The position numbers and the translations under genes are program-made. DNA of 64,000 nucleotides, taken from positions 1 through 64,000 of the forward strand of contig JAPEVF010000093.1 of assembly GCA_029747585.1 (NCBI GenBank). Direction: 5' to 3'. The notes beneath the pieces were generated by a model that did no database searches, was not told the DNA's origin, and saw only the letters and a program-made list of their open reading frames with translations. Shown piece by piece: positions 57,707 through 64,000 of the stretch (within the stretch, counting starts at the first letter, position 1; every line of letters begins with the position of its first letter). This stretch comes from Pleurotus djamor (Eukaryota; Basidiomycota; Agaricomycetes; Agaricales; Pleurotaceae).

Positions 57707-57970
57707 TTCTGTAGCCTTTACAAACCAATGTTCTTNGATATATGTTCTATCTTTTTGGGCGATGGATATTGACTATCTCGTGTCTTNNNGTTNCTTCTTA
57801 CTGTCTATAATTCACTTCTTTTTCTTGTACGCACTTNTAATACTAAGACTCGCGGAATTTTTGTTGTCTGATATGTGGACGTAGAGGACAGATGTTNATG
57901 NATACTATTGACATCATTAGATGTACCAAATACATCGCAATGTATATCTACTTGACAACGGGAAACATTT
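57707..57970. terminator. Convergent 3' region
   Basis: The plus-strand unknown gene and minus-strand RPA135 end 264 bp apart. The AT-rich spacer holds several N bases (57736 to 57901) and must contain both polyadenylation regions. Confidence 0.5.
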
Positions 57971-60900
57971 TTATTTGACTTCAAGAGATATAGCGATACC
58001 CATCGCTGCCAATTCAGCGCAGAGATATCGGAAAACATATGGAACGGCGACCACATCAAGATCGCCCTTCGGTGACGCACGTCCAAGATAATTTTGAGAT
58101 GAGATGGCAACGCGAACGTCCGTGTGAGGTCGCANCTCCTTCCCACCGTTCTGGAATGTCTTGCGTTCCATTTCCTCTTTTTCTTCGGCTACCGCTCGAC
58201 AAACGCGGCAATACTCGCCATCTGGTCCTGATGGTTTGAGAGAACCAGACGTACCCATCACGGCTTTTCCTAGACTGACATCCTCGTAGCCGAGGGATAT
58301 CAAACTCCCACACGTTCGACATACCCAAGCCGTGGAGTAGTCNGAACAGTTCATCAGACGATCTTGGAGGAGGAAAGATGTACCATGGGCGATCANGGCG
58401 TCACGCTCCATTTCACCGAAGCGGATACCACCGGCACGTTTTCGTCCCTAGCAATAGGAGATAAGGCGACATGTAGCGATTGAGATGGGTAGTATAGCTC
58501 ACCTTCACAGGTTGACGCGTNAACGGATCGACAGGGCCAGTCGTTCGCACTTGGAACTTGTCAAGCACCATGTGACGGAGGCGTTGATAGTAAACGACAC
58601 CAATGTAGATATCAGCAGCGAACTCCTGCCCAGTGATACCAGAGTACATGGGCTCGTTCCCATAATAGTTATACCCTGCGGCCAGGAGTTGTTCGCCAAA
58701 GTAATCGACGGCNGTATCTTCTTCAGAGAATCTTGTATGATAAGCAACATGAGTAGGGTAATTANGGAAGAGAACANGATCACGTACTTGAACGGTGTGG
58801 CATCCTGGGCTAGACCATGCATAGCTCCCGCTTTCCCTGCCATGCTCTCAACCAACATGCCAATCGTCATTCGACTGGGGAAGGCGTGAGGGTTGATGAT
58901 CACATCAGGTTGCATGCCACTCTCCGTGAATGGCATGTCAATCATCGGCCACTTTTGCGAACAAACACCTTTCTGGCCATGTCGAGACGAGAACTTATCA
59001 CCAATGACAGGAGCACGAGTGATCCTCAGGGTGATATGAAGCTTCTGTAACTCACTGTCCCCCGCGTCGCTGCCTAATGTCGGAATACCAATCAACTGTC
59101 TGCGTAGGATGGTAACGATGGGATTCAACTCACCTAACAAACGAACTTCATCAACGTATGCCGCCTCATCTCCCTTGAACTTGACAAATCGGGTGCGACT
59201 TGTGTTGTCGTCTATATACGCAGCGATAGGGTCCCCTGCTTTAAGTTGAATTCCGATGAAAGGGAGACCATCCGAATCCAGGAACTGGCGACACGAATGT
59301 TGTCGATCATCAGGAGCCTGACTTATGTCCTTTCCAATTCCAAAGTGCAAAACATGTTGATTGGGGTTTTTGTTTGATTGTTCGTCTTTAAGATCGATGA
59401 TCTGGGACTTGTACACTGTGCCGTAGGCAAAGCCTCGTTCGTGGGCCGATTTATTGAGGATCATTGCATCTTCCATATCGTAGCCTGTATAGGAAATGAC
59501 GGCAACAATGGCGTTTGTGCCATTTGGGAAGGAATCCATGGCATAGGTGTTGTGCAGAACCGGGCGGACGACTGGACTTTGCCCAGTCTGTAAGCGATAA
59601 AGCTTGTTGTCCGTGCGATGCCGCAGAGCTGTGGACGGTGTACCCATCGTTTGTTTACCCATCTAGGATCAGTTGTCAGGAAGTTGGTTTCGGAAACAGA
59701 TCGCACATAGACAATACCTGACACTGGTAAATATTACGCGGACTCTGTCAAGATACGTTAACCCTAGTACCTAAAAGCTGAGCGCAGAGGAAAGCATACC
59801 TGATTGAAGTCGGAGAACGGGGTCAAGTTGGCCAAGATAGACAAGAAGTTGGTGGGATCGTGTTCAACATGGGTGGAAACTCCAGGCTCGATTTCTTCAG
59901 GCGTGCACGCGATATTCATGTACACTTGTTCAAATGGGCCCACCATGTCATCTTTTCCGTTCAAGAGGTACTTCACAGGTCGCATCATTCGCGATCTCGA
60001 GGAAAACAAAAACAATCCAGGATATTGGCCTCCTTTCGACTCGGGGACCAAGCCGATTTCCAAATCCATAGGGACATCGAATTTGCCTTCAGTCTTCCAT
60101 ATACGAAGGTTGGTGGCGAGTTGAGTAGCTACCGCAGGACGAGCCCACCCGATAATTCTACCATCGAGTTGAATACATAGATTGTGACGCCCGTCGACGG
60201 AAGGCGTGAAAGCATGCGTCATACCGTGGGTTGCAAGGAGGGAGGGGATTTCGGCGACAGGGAGAGGAGCGGTTACGATACGACAAGTCCTTGAAAGATG
60301 GTTGAGGAGACCGCAGGGCGAACCATCGGGTGTATGTACGGGACACAAGAAACCTTGATACAAGAATTTAGCAGGGATCAAAGAAAATGTCAAGGTGGTG
60401 CTTACCCCATGCTTCCGGTAACAACTTGCGAACAGTAGTGGTTTTGAGTTCAGCGAAGAATGCACCACGATGGATACACCTGAAATGGCTGATATAACGT
60501 TGCCAGTTCAGTTTCTCGGCGACAATGGTAAAGCCAGACGCCTGTTGAAGGTCGAGACCAGTCGGGGAGATCAGATTGCCCGTGGCTAGGAAGTTGGAGA
60601 GCTTCGCTCCGATGTCGAAGTTGACTCTACTGAAGACTTTATTCATGTATCGTCCTGACGAGGGGATGAGTAGCGGTTCATAAGGCACGGAGCGTTACTT
60701 ACGATCGTTGAAGTCAATGACAACATCGTTTCGTACGTCGGCGATGATATTTGCACGGATGCCGTTGAGAATCTCCTCAAGTCGCTCCTTGATGATCATG
60801 CCATACAGCGTTCCAGGTAAGAGAACCTCTTGATGTTGTGGAGAATCTGGGTTATCAGCACAACACGATGATGAAACGAGGGCGTAGAGTTTTCGCAACA

Positions 60901-62242
60901 TGAACCTGCGGGATACTTGTCGAAGTCAGTTCTCAGCGATCGGATTGCTAATAGACGTACAGAAGCATCCTAAACTTGTCTCGTGGGCTTTTTAGATGTA
61001 CAAGGACGGCTTTCTGCAGTAACCATATACCAAGCGACTTGTTGGTCATATCGTCGGCCATGCCCAAGACAACACGAAATTTATCTCCAAGGCGCTCAAG
61101 GCATTGATCACCTGTGTGCAAGTCGTAGGTTTTGAAGGACCTGAGCAAGAGTTCGACACGATCTGAGAGGAACGTATTGTCATAGTCGTGCATCATGATA
61201 CCCTCGTACACTTCTCTGTCAGACGCGCCAACGAGTGCTTTGAGGATAAGCATGATAGGTATGACATATTCGTGCTTTCTCCAGCTAAATCGCAGCATGG
61301 CACTCCCATTAGCGAGATAATGGAGGGTATTCGTCATACTGGTTTGGTCAGGTCGAACGCATCGTATTTGAATAGCATACTGCGTGTATGATGGGCCACG
61401 GTTTGTGAACGACGGTCGAAGGAGGGAAATAGCATGGTTTCGGCGAGGAAGAATGAGGTATCGGATGAGACGTTCGTTTCCGTTTATGATGAAATATCCA
61501 CCAAACTCTTCAGGCTCTTCATGTCGTTTGACGAGTTCTGAAGCGGGAAGAGAGCGAATATTACATCTCACTGACTTAGAAATGTCGCTTCAGTCATACA
61601 AGTCGCAAGAAGAGGGCGTAAAGGAACAAACTCGAGCCATGATAGGTACAAGACCGCAACTTTTAGTTTCTTCGTGCTTCTGTCCGCGATTATCTGTCCA
61701 ACACAGTTTAATCTCCATTTTACCTCGATACGATGTCAGACGCTCCCGAGCCTGGGTTGATAAAGTTAGCTAAACGGTCGTAACCATGTCCACTCATGCT
61801 CACTTCAGACGGAAAAACCTTTCGCTCAGTAGCTAGCTTGTCTTTGTCGGGTACCATGGGTCGGGCAATGGTAACCTTTTCAATCGTTACTTGATTTCAA
61901 TTTATTGAGACAGAGCGCGATACAGTACTTCTGCAACTCACTAGTCGAGCGGTTCCCCCAACCACTTGGCCCACTCTCCGAGTCGGCTTTACCGTTGCCA
62001 TCAAACACAACCCGAGGACCGATATCTTCCAAAGCCAGACTTATCAGGCCTTTGCCATTTCCATCACCGACAGGAAGCCCAGAGTCATCGAAGAGCGCGT
62101 TGAACGATTCAATGTGCGGTGCGACGAATTCATTCAGTATATCGTATGCCGCGCCGTTAGCTGGAGGGTGCTTGAACCTATGTTCGCGCCGCAGTGTGTC
62201 GAAGGTAGGTGTCCGTTTCGTTCTGTCCGAGCCATCAGGCAT
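57971..62242 (-). CDS. RPA135: RNA polymerase I second-largest subunit RPA135
   Basis: RPA135 pairs with RPA190 to form the catalytic core of RNA polymerase I, which makes pre-rRNA in the nucleolus. The start [20 protein letters not shown] at 62242, then [20 protein letters not shown] and [10 protein letters not shown], is typical. Further on are [97 protein letters not shown] and [20 protein letters not shown], then [20 protein letters not shown] and the C-terminal zinc site (CRTCG ... CRVC) before [13 protein letters not shown]. Ns in its exons at 58135-58713 are single ambiguous bases that do not shift the frame. Short introns are scattered along the gene. Confidence 0.95.
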
Positions 62243-62500
62243 TGTCGATGAGCTTGGGCGAGTCTGAAGAGCTTAATATCGCTCAGGGGCTTTCAAAAAT
62301 TTGAAGGGGCCCGATCAACATGGACGTGGGAACGTACTTCCATACCGAGACAGTTCAACGCGACCATTGTCTGAGTCAGAAATCTGAGTCAACGACTGCT
62401 TCGACAGAGACTCAGATACAAACTCCGCGTGGTACACAATTTTGTGGTCGTCCTCACCGTTGACCGCATCGTCCACGCTCTCCCTCTCCCCCGCTGAATA
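62243..62500. promoter_or_regulatory. Divergent promoter RPA135 / FG nucleoporin
   Basis: 258 bp separate the two start codons. No TATA box is evident. Confidence 0.5.
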
Positions 62501-64000
62501 TGTTTGGCAACAACGTCACGTCCTCATGGGCGAACCCCCAACAGAATCAGCAACAGCCAGCCAGTGGCTCTGCTTTTGGTCAGCCTAACGCTTTTGGCAA
62601 TACAGGTGGTTAGTTTCATCATGACTTAATTATCTTGCGTAACCGTGGCATCCTGACCTCATCTCCCAGCCTTTGGCTCAGCTGGAGCATTCGGGCAGCC
62701 GCAGCAACAACAACAAGGAAATCCGATGTTTGGAAACTTGGGAGGCACATCGAATACGGCACCAACTTCAGGCTTTGGTAGGCATCTAAAGTCTTTCGAC
62801 CTGGTGGAGAGCTAACTCTTTTGAAGGAGCGTTTGGAGGTGCCACTTCGAACCAGACACCCAGCGCGTTCGGTGCACCTAAGCCAGCGACAGGGTTTGGC
62901 GCGTTTGGTGGCGCGGCCACGAATACATTTGGTGGGGGAGGTAACGCTTTCGGAACGACTCCCAACAGCAACGCGGGAACCTCTGGCACGTCCTTGTTCG
63001 GACAGGCCAACAATACTTCGACCTCAGGTGCTTTTGGTGGTGGCGGTCTCTTCGGAGCGAACAAGACGACAGGTTTTGGTACGAACACCACAAGTAAGCC
63101 TCGAATTCGCATTTCCTCCTTCATGTTCCTGACAACCGCTCTAGCGAACCCCCAAAATGCGCCTATAGATGGAGTCACACCCGTCACAACTGGCTCATCA
63201 AATCCTCCCTACGCTGCCTTCACAGACAAAGAGCAGTCGAACAATGGCTCTTCCGTTACTTTACATTACCAGTCCATCTCGTGTATGCCTGCCTACCGAG
63301 GGACCTCTTTCGAGGTGCGTTTGTGAACGAAATATGGACCCTCTCGAACGCGTACTGCCTTCGGAAAGGGCATGTTCAGTCATTGACCCCACCTATGACT
63401 AGTCGCTAACGCTTGGACTGCCTTTTAGGAACTGCGCTTCCAAGATTACGCTCAAGGTCGTAAAACTGCTGGTGCATTTGGGCAATCTGCGGCCTTTGGC
63501 GCAACCACCACGCAACCCGCGACCAACGTCTTCGGCCAGCCGCAGCCGCAGCAGACCACAACTACAAATGCCTTTGGACAGAATACCTCAACACCCTCTG
63601 CTTTTGGTGCCTTCAGCGCGACGAACAATCAACCAGCGCAACCCACGAACTCCCTGTTTGGTGGCACAAGTGCATTCGGCCAACCCGCGCAACAACCCGC
63701 GCAACAGCCCTCCGCGTTCGGAGTCTTCGGCCAGCCCGCACAACAGCAGCAACCTCAGCAACAACAACCAGCCGGAGGGATATTTGGTGGCGGATCTGCT
63801 TTTGGACAACCAAAACCAGCTGGTACAGGCTTTGGTGGTTTCGGAGGTGGTGCGTCAGTCCTTATAATTTCCCAGTGATTTGACTAACTACATCGTGGCT
63901 TAGGAGGAGCCTTTGGGAGCACCAATACCACCAATAATGCCTTTGGTCAGCCTCAACAGCAGCAGCAACAGCAGCAACCGTCAACGGGGCTTTTCGGTCA
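62501..64000 (+). CDS. FG nucleoporin of the Nup98/Nup116 type (N-terminal part)
   Basis: The protein starts MFGNNVTSSWANPQQ and is built of GFG, FG and GLFG-like repeats with Gln-rich spacers (for example NAFGQP, GTSLFGQ, GGLFGAN). Between repeat blocks is a GLEBS-type segment, SISCMPAYRGTSFE joined by an intron to ELRFQDYAQGRK, which in Nup98 and yeast Nup116 binds the mRNA export factor Gle2/Rae1. This distinguishes it from other FG nucleoporins. The C-terminal autoproteolytic domain and any Nup96 part lie beyond base 64000, so the gene is truncated by the window edge. At least five exons are seen. Confidence 0.92.

Noticed and set aside
1..64000. A bacterial-style gene cluster or defence system
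   Set aside because: Every recognised gene is a eukaryotic, intron-bearing housekeeping or accessory gene; neighbours share no pathway, and no polyketide, peptide synthetase or terpene core enzyme is present beside the lone PhzF-like gene.

Overview
The window is nuclear DNA of a filamentous basidiomycete, most likely an agaricomycete. Genes are dense and broken by many short GT-AG introns (about 50-60 nt). Recognisable genes include a basidiomycete-style Dam1, a Tom20-SET fusion, an Ypd1 phosphotransfer protein and a Whi3/Scw1-type RNA-binding protein. No bacterial-style operons are seen. The genus cannot be fixed from the sequence.

Layout. 1-10 kb is a rearranged zone: two inverted copies of a four-exon F-box gene flank a secreted GH3 beta-glucosidase and DAM1, followed by a displaced copy of the 3' end of the PP4R3 gene joined to a broken F-box gene. 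11-12 kb holds a PhzF-like gene. 12-17 kb holds a disordered unknown protein and a single-pass membrane protein. 17.3-24.2 kb carries the divergent pair TOM20-SET (minus) and PP4R3/Psy2 (plus). 24.4-27.1 kb is a second F-box locus with a full paralogue, a C-terminal relic and two diverged antisense relics of another family. 27.5-28.3 kb encodes a small secreted protein. 29.8-32.4 kb is the divergent pair TRM10/acyl-protein thioesterase. 32.4-39.4 kb is gene-poor, with one small membrane protein. 39.5-45.2 kb holds the Whi3-like and WRAP73-like genes; 45.5-50.4 kb holds YPD1, a three-finger C2H2 protein and a large disordered protein; 50.5-52.3 kb holds an NDUFAF5-like methyltransferase. 53.0-53.8 kb is a scrambled non-LTR retroelement relic. 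54.5-57.7 kb is a large unknown protein, 58.0-62.2 kb RNA polymerase I RPA135, and 62.5 kb to the end the start of an FG nucleoporin with a GLEBS motif.

The core genes are housekeeping and unrelated in pathway, but many sit head to head with 50-260 bp between start codons, so shared promoters are the main organisation. The most interesting points are the Tom20-SET gene with a long intron that stays open from a splice site to a stop (possible Tom20-only isoform), the F-box inverted and segmental duplications that carried pieces of neighbouring housekeeping genes, a Gly-His repeat inserted in the GH3 enzyme, and a PhzF-like protein lacking the expected catalytic glutamate. Isolated N bases fall in two classes: outside 57-59 kb, those in coding exons behave as spurious one-base insertions that break frames; those in coding exons between 57.5 and 58.8 kb behave as true ambiguous bases.
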